37,184 nucleotides of DNA from Oscillospiraceae bacterium. Its GTDB lineage: Bacteria; Bacillota; Clostridia; Oscillospirales; Oscillospiraceae. The stretch is taken from contig CACYLY010000035.1 of the NCBI GenBank assembly GCA_902775355.1, positions 1 through 37,184 of the forward strand, written 5' to 3'. Both the position numbers and the translations under genes were made by a program. Positions 30,503 through 37,184 of the stretch are shown piece by piece (position 1 is the first letter of the stretch; every line of letters begins with the position of its first letter). The notes under the pieces are model-generated. The model worked only from the letters and a program-made list of their open reading frames with translations. It made no database searches and had not been told where the DNA came from.

Positions 30503-31870
30503 TCAGCCTAACCTGCCGAGCCGCAGGAAGGCTTCCTTGCAGTCCTGGCTGCCGTAGCGGTAGCCCTCGAGATATTTCTCGGCGGCCAGCTTCGCGTCCT
30601 GAGGGACGCCGTGGCCCAGCTCGCTGCAGCGGCCCAGGGCCAGCTTCGCCTTCTGCAGGCAGTAGCGCTGCCCCTTGGCCGGTGCCTGCTCCGCCTGCCG
30701 GTAGCAGGCCACGGCGCCCTCGTAATCCACAGGGAAGCCCCAGCCGTAGTAGAGCATGTCGCCCACCTTGTTGAAGCAGTTGTAGTCGCCCATCTGGGCG
30801 CCCTTTTCATAGCATTCCCGGGCCTTGGCGTAGTCCTGGGGCAGGGCCTTCCCGTCCCGGTAGAACTTGCCCAGGCGGCGCCAGCTCTTCAGATACTTCT
30901 GCTCCAGGGCCAGATTGGCGTACATCCGCGCCAGAACGTAGTCCTGGGGCACGCCGTCGCCGTAATAGTAGTTGGCGGCCATCAGGTACTGGGCCCGGGC
31001 GTTCCCCTTGCGGGCGCAGTCCTCGTAAAAGGCGGCGCTCTTCACCGGATCGGCGGGGCAGCCGTATTTCCCGTACCAGTAGAGATTGCCCATGCAGAGC
31101 CTGGCGTGGACGGAGCCGGCCTCCGCCAGCTCCCGGATCCTGTCCACAATGGGCCGACAGAAAGCCTCGTCCGGCTCGTCCCAGGTGGCCTCCTTGCGGT
31201 CCTCCAACTGCATGTGCAGCAGGAAATAGCTCCCGTCCAGACTGCCGCCGTATTCGGCCACGCGGAAGTAGAAAGCGGCCCTTTCCCTGTCCGTGGGGCA
31301 GACGCCGCCGAAGAGCCGGGCCATGCCCAGAAGGCAGGCGTTCTCCGGCTGATAGCAGAGGGCGAAGCTGCCCTGCTGCTCCCGGGCCAGCAGCTCCCGC
31401 ATCTGCAGGTTCTCGCTCTCCGAAAACTCGTTGCCGTAGCCCAGGACCGCTCCGGCCGTCTCCTGCTCCTGCCCTGCGAAGACCTGGAGAAGGCTTGCGC
31501 GAAACTGCTCGTCGCTGGCGCGCAGATGCCAGAAGAGACTGTGATAGCGCTGCAGGATCATATCCAGATCCATAGGGAGCTCCGTCTCCGCCGCCCAGAT
31601 GGGGAGGATGCGCTTGTGCAGCTTTTTGGCGTATTCCAGCTCGTCCAGCACCCATTCGGAGCACACCGAGGCGGGGGAGATCAGGATGAGAAAATAATCC
31701 GTATCCTTGATGACCTGGGCGATGCGCTTGCGGTAGACCTCCCCGGGGCGGAGCCCCCGGTCGAACCAGACGGAGAAGCTCTCCTCGGGAAAACAGGAGG
31801 CAATATGTTCGCAAAGCTGGCGCTCCTGGTGCGAATAGCTGATAAAGATCCGGGTTTTCTGTTCGTTCAT
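30503..31870 (-). CDS. TIR-domain protein with Sel1-like repeats
   Basis: A 455-residue protein. The TIR domain spans about residues 5-135: RIFISYSHQE opens it, FDRGLRPGE follows, and ASVCSEWVLDELEYA carries the Glu (Glu77) at the position of the NADase catalytic residue. Sel1-like tetratricopeptide repeats fill about residues 250-445, with clear units such as AQYLMAANYYYGDGVPQDYVLA and LGKFYRDGKALPQDYAKA. TIR domains of this kind often cleave NAD+ or make cyclic-ADP-ribose-type signals; Sel1 repeats bind proteins. ATG at 31870 has AAGGAG upstream; the longer frame upstream overlaps the phosphorylase gene and is not real. Confidence 0.88.
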   Translation of the reverse strand: MNEQKTRIFISYSHQERQLCEHIASCFPEESFSVWFDRGLRPGEVYRKRIAQVIKDTDYFLILISPASVCSEWVLDELEYAKKLHKRILPIWAAETELPMDLDMILQRYHSLFWHLRASDEQFRASLLQVFAGQEQETAGAVLGYGNEFSESENLQMRELLAREQQGSFALCYQPENACLLGMARLFGGVCPTDRERAAFYFRVAEYGGSLDGSYFLLHMQLEDRKEATWDEPDEAFCRPIVDRIRELAEAGSVHARLCMGNLYWYGKYGCPADPVKSAAFYEDCARKGNARAQYLMAANYYYGDGVPQDYVLARMYANLALEQKYLKSWRRLGKFYRDGKALPQDYAKARECYEKGAQMGDYNCFNKVGDMLYYGWGFPVDYEGAVACYRQAEQAPAKGQRYCLQKAKLALGRCSELGHGVPQDAKLAAEKYLEGYRYGSQDCKEAFLRLGRLG

Positions 31871-31886
31871 GGGCTGCTCCTTTCCC

Positions 31887-32693
31887 TCAAGGGGCGTCGT
31901 CGGGCCTCTCGGGCGGGTACGATGCCAGCCGCCGGGCCACGGCGGCGGCCAGATCAAAGTACAGCAGGCGGCTGTCCTTCTCCATGGCGCCCAGGATCCG
32001 CCTGGACCAGGCGCCGTGGAGGGAGTCCGCGCTGTAGAAGAAGGGGTAGAAGTCCAGCCCCCGGAAGTCGCAGACCGCCTGCAGGGCGCTGCACTCCATC
32101 TCCACGCAGACGCAGCCCTCCGCCACCCGGCGGCGCAGATTGTTCTCAGTTTCCCGGTAGAAGGCGTCGGTGGTCCAGGTGCGGCCCTCCACGTAGTCCA
32201 CCCCCAGCTCGTCAAAGATCCGGGCCAGCTTTTGTGCCTTGGGGATGGAGATGTAGGCCGCCGCCGGGGCGTAATGGTAGCTGGTGCCCTCGTCCCGCCG
32301 GGCTTCCGTGGGCAGGATCAGCCTGCCGGGCGGGATCTCGGTGAGAGCTCCGCAGGAGCCGAAGACCAGAAAGCTTTTCGTGTGAAACTGCACCCGCAGC
32401 TCCTCCACCACCCCTGCCGCCGCGGGGGCGCCGATGCCGGAGAGGGCCACGCCGATCCGGGTGCCGGGGATGCGGTAGATGGGCGCGCGCCCGGCGGCGG
32501 AGCCGATGGTCAGCCGGGGGTGCAGGGGCTCAATGCGGCCGCTCTCCGCCAGAAGCTCCAGCAAAGTGTTGGAAAAGAAGAGAATGAAGGTCGGCAGCTC
32601 GAACTGCTCCGCCAGGGCCAGCTCCTCCGGGGGCACGGCCTGCTCCGGGGAGATAAGGGCGGGGGAGTGGGGATCGAAGACTTCGGTAATCAT
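31887..32693 (-). CDS. Nucleoside phosphorylase (PNP/UDP family)
   Basis: A 268-residue protein of the purine/uridine phosphorylase fold. Family features are GVALSGIGAPAAAGVVEEL around residues 95-113, FGSCGALTEIPPGRLILP (residues 122-139) with the G-x-CGaL segment, and VEMECSALQAVCDFRG near residue 200, the M-E-x-x-x-L substrate-binding motif. It phosphorolyses a nucleoside to a free base and ribose-1-phosphate; the base is unknown. The start overlaps the Nudix gene by four bases (ATGA), showing coupling. Confidence 0.85.
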   Translation of the reverse strand: MITEVFDPHSPALISPEQAVPPEELALAEQFELPTFILFFSNTLLELLAESGRIEPLHPRLTIGSAAGRAPIYRIPGTRIGVALSGIGAPAAAGVVEELRVQFHTKSFLVFGSCGALTEIPPGRLILPTEARRDEGTSYHYAPAAAYISIPKAQKLARIFDELGVDYVEGRTWTTDAFYRETENNLRRRVAEGCVCVEMECSALQAVCDFRGLDFYPFFYSADSLHGAWSRRILGAMEKDSRLLYFDLAAAVARRLASYPPERPDDAP

Positions 32694-33178
32694 GGCTCTT
32701 CTCCTCCCGCTTCCGGCTCGTTCTCCCGCAGCAGGGGGAAGCGGAGTCCGGCGTAGTAATCCGCCACGGCGGCCCGGTGGTCCTCGAAGCAGAGCGCCGG
32801 CAGCTCCTCCCGGGAGAAGAAGCGCAGCTCCAGGGACTCCTCGTCCGTCCGCAGGGCGCCGCCCACGATCTCCGCCGTGTAGATGGCCCCCAGGGTGTGG
32901 GCCCGGTCCCCGTTGGACCACATCATGTCATAGTTGTGGTAAAGCCCCAGAAAAGCGGTGAGCCGGCAGTCCAGGCCCGTCTCTTCCCGCACTTCCCGGA
33001 TGGCGGCCTGGGCATAGGTCTCCTCCAGCTCCAGCAGCCCGCCGGGGAGGCCCCATCCGCCGTTGTCGCTGCGGCGCTGGAGCAGGATCTTCCCGTCCTG
33101 TTCAATGACGGCTCCCGCACAGTTGAGCAGGATCTTCTGATGGCCCAGCCTGGGGCGTATGCTCTTGATATAATCCAT
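32690..33178 (-). CDS. Nudix hydrolase
   Basis: A 162-residue protein. The Nudix box G-x5-E-x7-REUxEExGU is complete: it starts at GLLELEETYAQAAIREVREE, about residues 47-66, and ends in TGLD. These enzymes hydrolyse nucleoside diphosphates linked to another group, including ADP-ribose and NADH; the specific substrate is unknown. Coupled to the nucleoside phosphorylase by a 4-base overlap and separated from the GNAT by 2 bases. Confidence 0.93.
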   Translation of the reverse strand: MDYIKSIRPRLGHQKILLNCAGAVIEQDGKILLQRRSDNGGWGLPGGLLELEETYAQAAIREVREETGLDCRLTAFLGLYHNYDMMWSNGDRAHTLGAIYTAEIVGGALRTDEESLELRFFSREELPALCFEDHRAAVADYYAGLRFPLLRENEPEAGGEEP

Positions 33179-33180
33179 GT

Positions 33181-33639
33181 CTATTCTTCACCAACCCTTT
33201 TGATCATGCGTATCCTGGTCCCGTCCGCCCCGTGGGGGACGTAGCCCAGCCGCTCATACAGCCGGCGGGCGCCGGCGTTCTCCCGCTCCACGTGAAGGAC
33301 CAGCACCGGGACGCCCAGCTCGCGGGCATAGTCCTCCGCGATTCGGATCAACCGGGAGCCGATGCCCCGGCTCCGGCTGGCTTCCGTCACGGACAGGTCG
33401 TCCAGGTAGAGATAATCCGGCCTCTCCCGGTGGACCTCGATGGAGAGGAAGGCCGTGACTTCGCCCTCTTCCTCCGCCAGGCAGATCCAGTCCTCCCCGC
33501 GGTCGAAGAAGCGGTCCAGGTCATGTTCGCCATAGCCCCGGACCGGATCGGTACGGTAGATGCTGCGCAGCATCTCCAGAAACAGGGCGTTGATCCTCTC
33601 CCGGTCCGCCGGGACGGCTTTGCGATACCGGGCTTCCAT
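33181..33639 (-). CDS. GNAT N-acetyltransferase
   Basis: A 152-residue GNAT. DDLSVTEASRSRGIGSRLIRIAEDYA (about residues 87-112) holds the acetyl-CoA loop R-x-x-G-I-G, and NAGARRLYERLGYVP closes the fold. ATG at 33639 overlaps the stop of the preceding gene by one base (TGATG). Substrate unknown. Confidence 0.85.
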   Translation of the reverse strand: MEARYRKAVPADRERINALFLEMLRSIYRTDPVRGYGEHDLDRFFDRGEDWICLAEEEGEVTAFLSIEVHRERPDYLYLDDLSVTEASRSRGIGSRLIRIAEDYARELGVPVLVLHVERENAGARRLYERLGYVPHGADGTRIRMIKRVGEE

Positions 33640-34331
33640 CAGCGGTGAATGTACATCCTGGTCAGGTCCGGTTCCCCGTCCCCCTGGACCAGGCAGAGGA
33701 ATTCCCAGCCGTACTGCTCGTAGTAGCCGGTGTGGTCCGTCACCAGATAGACCGGACTTATGCCGTGCCGCCGCAGATCCTCCACCGCCAGCTTGAGGAG
33801 CCGCCCGGCCACGCCCAGGCCCCGCCAGTCCTCCTCGGTGTAGACGGCGCAGACATTGGGCGCCAGATCCTTCCGGTCGTGGAAGTCGTTTTCGATGACG
33901 CCCAGGCCGCCCACGATCCGCTCCCCGTCCAGGCAGAGGTACCAGCCGTACTCGGTCTCGCCGGCCAGATAGGCGTCCATGCATTCCAGATAGGCCTCCT
34001 CCGGCACGCCCCACTTGCTGTGGAACCAGCCGGCGGCGCGCTCCCGGAGCGCGGGGCGCTGCCGCAGGGTCACATAGCGCAGCCCCGCGACCTTCTCCAT
34101 CCGCGCCAAGGCCTGGCGGTGTCCCTCGGACTCGGCGTAAAAGTCCGCCATGTCGGCGCAGGGGAAGCTCTCACAGTCCCCGCAGCAGAGCAGGCCCTTT
34201 TTCAAGCAGCAGGCCGCGGGCCTGCAGGCGTCTCCCCCGGGCTGGGGAGACTTGCGGCAGTTGGGGCATTTGCCGGAGAGGAAATCGGGGCAGACGGCGC
34301 AGTCCGCTCCGCAAAAGGCGATATGGTTCAT
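33639..34331 (-). CDS. Cys-rich (DUF3795-like) domain fused to a GNAT acetyltransferase
   Basis: A 230-residue protein. The N-terminal about 70 residues are Cys-rich: CGADCAVCPDFLSGKCPNC, later CCLKKGLLCCGDCESFPCADM. This resembles DUF3795 proteins, with eleven or more Cys likely binding zinc or an iron-sulfur cluster. The C-terminal half is a GNAT with EEDWRGLGVAGRLLKLAVEDL as the acetyl-CoA region. The fusion suggests a metal-sensing or metal-dependent acetyltransferase, which is inference. ATG at 34331 is chosen over a longer frame because the GGAGAACAAGCC sequence precedes it. Confidence 0.75.
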   Translation of the reverse strand: MNHIAFCGADCAVCPDFLSGKCPNCRKSPQPGGDACRPAACCLKKGLLCCGDCESFPCADMADFYAESEGHRQALARMEKVAGLRYVTLRQRPALRERAAGWFHSKWGVPEEAYLECMDAYLAGETEYGWYLCLDGERIVGGLGVIENDFHDRKDLAPNVCAVYTEEDWRGLGVAGRLLKLAVEDLRRHGISPVYLVTDHTGYYEQYGWEFLCLVQGDGEPDLTRMYIHR

Positions 34332-34386
34332 GGCTTGTTCTCCTCCAGAGTTACAGGTTCTTCGAAGAGCGCTTGCCGTTTCCCGG

Positions 34387-34986
34387 TCAGGCGTCTCGAT
34401 TGGCATAAAAGCGAAAAACGCTCGCGCGCGTCAGGTCCCAGCGCTCCCGGGAGTCTCCCTCCGCCGGCCAGATCAGCAGCTCCGAGAGGAAAAAGCGGAT
34501 GTCCCGCAGGGCGGAGGTGTCCGCCACGCGGCAGTTCCGGAAGCCGAAGCACTTGCCGGGGCCGCTGCGGCCCTCGTTGCAGATGGAAATCAGAGGCTCC
34601 AGATCCGGGATGTCCGCCTCGGTCAGGTAAAAGAGGAAGAGCTCCGGCATGTGCCGCAAAAAAGAGAGATCCTTCACAGCGCCGGCATGAAGAAGGACCA
34701 GGTCCTGCATCCGGGAGAAGGCGGAGAGAAAAGCGTAGTCGTCCAGCGGGACAAAAACATAGCAGCCCACCAGCCTGCAGCGCCGCAGCGCGTCCAGGAT
34801 CTCCGGGTCCCGCAGATCGTCTTTCGCCAGGGTCAGCTTCGGCTTGCGCATGTTGAAGGCGGTGACGGTCCGCTCCCAGGGGATGCCGAGAGCGCGGATC
34901 GGCGCCTCGGTTTCCCGGACGGCGACGCTCATCCAGGCCTGCTCTTCCGCGGCCTGCATCAGCTGGCGGTATTGGTCTTCCAACAT
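34387..34986 (-). CDS. Short leucine-rich-repeat-like protein
   Basis: A 199-residue protein without a signal peptide. Residues about 75-125 read as two or three irregular leucine-rich repeats (LVGCYVFVPLDDYAF, MQDLVLLHAGAVKDLSFL, LFLFYLTEADIPDLEPL). The N-terminal region is charged. It may bind a partner in the TIR operon, for example the macro-TIR protein 33 bases upstream. GGGAGG lies 8 bases before ATG 34986. Function unknown. Confidence 0.6.
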   Translation of the reverse strand: MLEDQYRQLMQAAEEQAWMSVAVRETEAPIRALGIPWERTVTAFNMRKPKLTLAKDDLRDPEILDALRRCRLVGCYVFVPLDDYAFLSAFSRMQDLVLLHAGAVKDLSFLRHMPELFLFYLTEADIPDLEPLISICNEGRSGPGKCFGFRNCRVADTSALRDIRFFLSELLIWPAEGDSRERWDLTRASVFRFYANRDA

Positions 34987-35019
34987 ATCTGATCCTCCCA
35001 AATCTTTATCGGAACCGGG

Positions 35020-36081
35020 TCAGTCGTCCAGCTCCTTCAGGACCTTTCCGACAAACTCCCCCAGCCTCTCCTCCAGGGGAGGGAAGCTGGCGTCCATCCA
35101 GTGCTGCCGGGACAGATAGTATTTGAAAGCGGGCCCCAGGGTCTCCTGGTCCAGCTTCAGGGGATAAAAGCGGATGCCCCGCTTCGTCTCCTGAAAAGCC
35201 AGGTCGATCTCATTGAGCACATGCTCGGAGGCCAGGCTGCTCCGGCTGATGATCACGGCAAAGTGGGTGCAGCGGGAGATGGCGTTCACGATGGCCGTGG
35301 CGTAATCCGGCTTGTCCACGTTCCTGGGGGCGTACCAGACCCGCAGGCCCCTGGCCTCCAGCTTTGCGCACAGATTGTCCGCCACGTTTCTGTCCGGGCT
35401 GGAATAGCTGATGAACACCAGCGGCCGATCCTTCCGCCGCTGGTCGATGGCGGCGGGAGCCATGGAGTCCCGGAGGATGGAATAGGAGCGGTCCAGCTGG
35501 TCCGCAATCTTTTTTGCCTTCTCATAGCGCCGGGAGAAGAGATAGACTTCCCGGACGCTCTCGTTCCGCTCCAGAAAGCGGATGCTCTCGTTGATGATCG
35601 GGATCATCACCAGATTGTCGGAAATGTTCTGGCTGCCCGTTCCCAGCATGGGCAGCCCCAGGGTCTCGATGCCGGCGCCGGCGTTGGCGGCGATGTCCAG
35701 CATGCTGAAATAGGACTTGATGGCGTTCAGCAGGCTGTGCTCGTCCTCCTGCCCGGCGGGGGGCAGCTGATCCAGAGCCAGCAGCTCGATGCAGCCGATC
35801 CGCTTGATGGGCAGACTGGGCGAGGGGATCTCCTCGGACAGCCAGATGTTGCAGAAGTCCCGCAGGTCGATGGCCGGGCGGCGGGACAGCTCCCGAACGG
35901 AGACGCCCGCGTTGTACAGTCCGCCGATCATGGTCCGGGGAACCGGCTCGTAATTTCGCAGAAAGGCGGACACGGTCATCACGTCGATGGGTGTTTTCAG
36001 CTCCGAGATGTCGCCGCAGAGCACGGTGATCCCCTTGTCTTCGCTGCTGGTGGCGATGGGCAGCCTCTTGATGATCTCCAT
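35020..36081 (-). CDS. Macro-domain and TIR-domain fusion protein
   Basis: A 353-residue protein in two parts. Residues about 15-185 look like a macro domain: ITVLCGDISELKTPIDVMTVS at the start, and ETLGLPMLGTGSQN at 139-152, the glycine loop that binds ADP-ribose diphosphate. Residues about 220-350 form a TIR domain: VFISYSSPDRN, RGLRVWYAPRNV, and SSLASEHVLNEIDLAF, with Glu291 at the NADase position. Macro domains bind ADP-ribose and TIR domains make ADP-ribose products from NAD+, so one protein may both produce and read the signal. It sits between the LRR and Imm32-like genes. Confidence 0.82.
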   Translation of the reverse strand: MEIIKRLPIATSSEDKGITVLCGDISELKTPIDVMTVSAFLRNYEPVPRTMIGGLYNAGVSVRELSRRPAIDLRDFCNIWLSEEIPSPSLPIKRIGCIELLALDQLPPAGQEDEHSLLNAIKSYFSMLDIAANAGAGIETLGLPMLGTGSQNISDNLVMIPIINESIRFLERNESVREVYLFSRRYEKAKKIADQLDRSYSILRDSMAPAAIDQRRKDRPLVFISYSSPDRNVADNLCAKLEARGLRVWYAPRNVDKPDYATAIVNAISRCTHFAVIISRSSLASEHVLNEIDLAFQETKRGIRFYPLKLDQETLGPAFKYYLSRQHWMDASFPPLEERLGEFVGKVLKELDD

Positions 36082-36101
36082 TTCTTTCTCCTCCGACTGA
36101 A

Positions 36102-36314
36102 TCAGTCCGTCTTTTCCAGGATCAGCTCGTCGGAGCCGTCCTCCAGGGAGTTGTACGTGTCCAGGTGGATGTGAGCTCCCGGCTCCGGCTCCCGGGCCAG
36201 GCTCAGCAGAATCCCGGCCAGGGACCGGAGCCCCGCCCGGTTGGCGGACACAAGGGCGCAGCCCCCCTCGACCCTGACGCGGATCTCAAAACCGTCTTCC
36301 CACTTGACTTTCAT
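36102..36314 (-). CDS. Imm32-like small protein
   Basis: A 70-residue protein without a signal peptide. ANRAGLRSLAGILLSLA, then GAHIHLDTYNSLEDGSDELILEK, resembles the Imm32 family of polymorphic-toxin immunity proteins. No toxin gene is seen beside it. Spacing to its neighbours is 18 and 20 bases, so it belongs to the operon. Family call is from memory of the motif and is not certain. Confidence 0.5.
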   Translation of the reverse strand: MKVKWEDGFEIRVRVEGGCALVSANRAGLRSLAGILLSLAREPEPGAHIHLDTYNSLEDGSDELILEKTD

Positions 36315-36332
36315 GTTCCGCCTCCGTTCCCT

Positions 36333-37184
36333 TCAGCTCCGGTAGTCCTCCAGCACCCGATGCAGGAGCTGGGGATCATCGGTCATGATGGCGTCCGCGC
36401 CGTGCTCAATGAGAAAGCGCATGTCGTCCTCGTCGTTGATGGTCCAGTACTGGACGGCGATGTTCTTCCGGTGGGCCCGGTCGATGTAGCTCTGCCGGGT
36501 CAGGTCCAGATGCACGCCCTTGAGACTGTAGGACATGGGGATCTGCAGGCAGGCGAAATCCGTGGGGAAGAAGAGGTTCACGCCCAGCATCTGGGTGATG
36601 ACGAAGCGGGCGGCGCCGGCGGTGGAGGCGCCCCGCAGAAGGCCGGGGTGATTGTTCTTCAGGTCCATCTCAATCTCCGGATGGAAGGTGCCCACCACCA
36701 GGCGGTTTTTGTAATCGGGGAAGCGCTCGGTCAGGGTCTGGTCGATGATGTTCGCGGCCTCAAAGCCCAGCTCGCCCTCGTTCTTGATCTCCACGATAAA
36801 GAGCAGGTCCTTGTTGGTGTCGTAAAACTCCTCCAGCAGCTCGGGGAATTCCATGATCTTCAGACCCAGCTCCAGCTGCTTTTCTTCGGAGAGATCCCGA
36901 TAGGGAAACTCGCCGCTGAAGGGGTCGACAAAGTTGTAGCCCATGTTGTAGGCTCGCAGCTCCTCCAGCGTGTGCTCGGCGATGAGCACCGGCTCCGCGC
37001 CCTCGGGGCAGGCCATGCGGTTGATGGAGGCGTCGTGGCTGTACACCAGGTGCCCGTCGCTGGTCATCCACAGATCCGTCTCGCAGATCTGGATGTCATA
37101 CTCGTTCACCGCGGCCCGGTAGGCCATCAGGGTGTTCTCCGGGTTGCTGAGGCCGCCGCCCCGGTGGGCGGCGATCATGGGCAG
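36333..37184 (-). CDS. Glycerophosphodiester phosphodiesterase (partial)
   Basis: A GDPD-family protein that runs off the right edge. IAAHRGGGLSNPENTLMAY holds the first catalytic residues (the His in HRG, then PENT), ETDLWMTSDGHLVYSHD holds the metal ligands and the second catalytic His, and the C-terminal VQYWTINDEDDMRFLIEHGADAIMTDDP is typical. It cleaves glycerophosphodiesters to glycerol-3-phosphate and an alcohol. The frame stays open to the edge (Leu-Pro before the Met at 37178), so the true start is probably beyond the window. Confidence 0.85.
   Translation of the reverse strand: MPMIAAHRGGGLSNPENTLMAYRAAVNEYDIQICETDLWMTSDGHLVYSHDASINRMACPEGAEPVLIAEHTLEELRAYNMGYNFVDPFSGEFPYRDLSEEKQLELGLKIMEFPELLEEFYDTNKDLLFIVEIKNEGELGFEAANIIDQTLTERFPDYKNRLVVGTFHPEIEMDLKNNHPGLLRGASTAGAARFVITQMLGVNLFFPTDFACLQIPMSYSLKGVHLDLTRQSYIDRAHRKNIAVQYWTINDEDDMRFLIEHGADAIMTDDPQLLHRVLEDYRS

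Noticed and set aside
29188-37184. Canonical Thoeris defence system
   Set aside because: There are TIR proteins but no ThsA-like SIR2-SLOG or TM-macro effector gene. Only a possible distinct system is proposed.

Overview
The window reads as a chromosomal segment of a GC-rich anaerobic Firmicute, most likely a gut Clostridia lineage of the Oscillospirales/Christensenellales kind. This is inferred from strong AGGAGG-type ribosome binding sites, TTGACA/TATAAT promoters with 17-base spacers (several with an extended TGn -10), a Rex redox repressor, and DegV, TraX and CmpB-like membrane proteins typical of Clostridia. No CRISPR array, transposase, integrase, phage structural gene or rRNA is visible. 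The species cannot be named from this sequence.

Positions 1-9840 look like core genome. There is the 5' end of a tRNA (probably Ala, minus strand) with its promoter, a membrane-anchored XRE regulator, a DegV lipid-binding protein, an SH3 lipoprotein, and a membrane-anchored clostripain-type (C11) peptidase divergent from rex. After rex come mnmE and a CmpB-like membrane protein. The gaps at 23-765 and 2496-3269 are filled with palindromic intergenic repeats.

Positions 9881-12862 hold a tRNA-Ser(GCU) gene followed by a 2.25-kb segment with two flavodoxin-fold oxidoreductases and a TetR regulator. The segment is bounded by copies of the tRNA's own terminator sequence, suggesting an acquired or duplicated cassette. 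A BltD-like acetyltransferase follows, set between degenerate repeats.

Positions 13044-21820 contain an MFS permease, a promoter-to-terminator stretch with no ORF (a candidate small RNA), two SDR-family dehydratases, and an MFS efflux gene fused by an ATGA overlap to a second BltD-like acetyltransferase. That pair is preceded by a 23-codon leader peptide and a classic alternative-hairpin attenuator. An M29 aminopeptidase and a GNAT complete the block.

Positions 21936-29076 encode surface and envelope functions: a TraX-like membrane protein, two lipoproteins with long Pro-Glu-Pro-Thr linkers (one LamG/InlB-like, one leucine-rich), an unrecognised protein with a faint resemblance to bilin reductases, an NlpC/P60 peptidase and an O-antigen-ligase-like protein.

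Positions 29188-37184 form one tightly packed minus-strand operon and are the most interesting part. It encodes a glycerophosphodiesterase, an Imm32-like protein, a macro-TIR fusion, a leucine-rich protein, a Cys-rich/GNAT fusion, a GNAT, a Nudix hydrolase, a nucleoside phosphorylase, a TIR-Sel1 protein, a TIGR04076 protein and an ADP-ribosylglycohydrolase. Two TIR proteins, an ADP-ribose-type reader domain and three enzymes that act on ADP-ribose or nucleosides in one transcription unit suggest an NAD+/ADP-ribose signalling or defence module; that function is inference.
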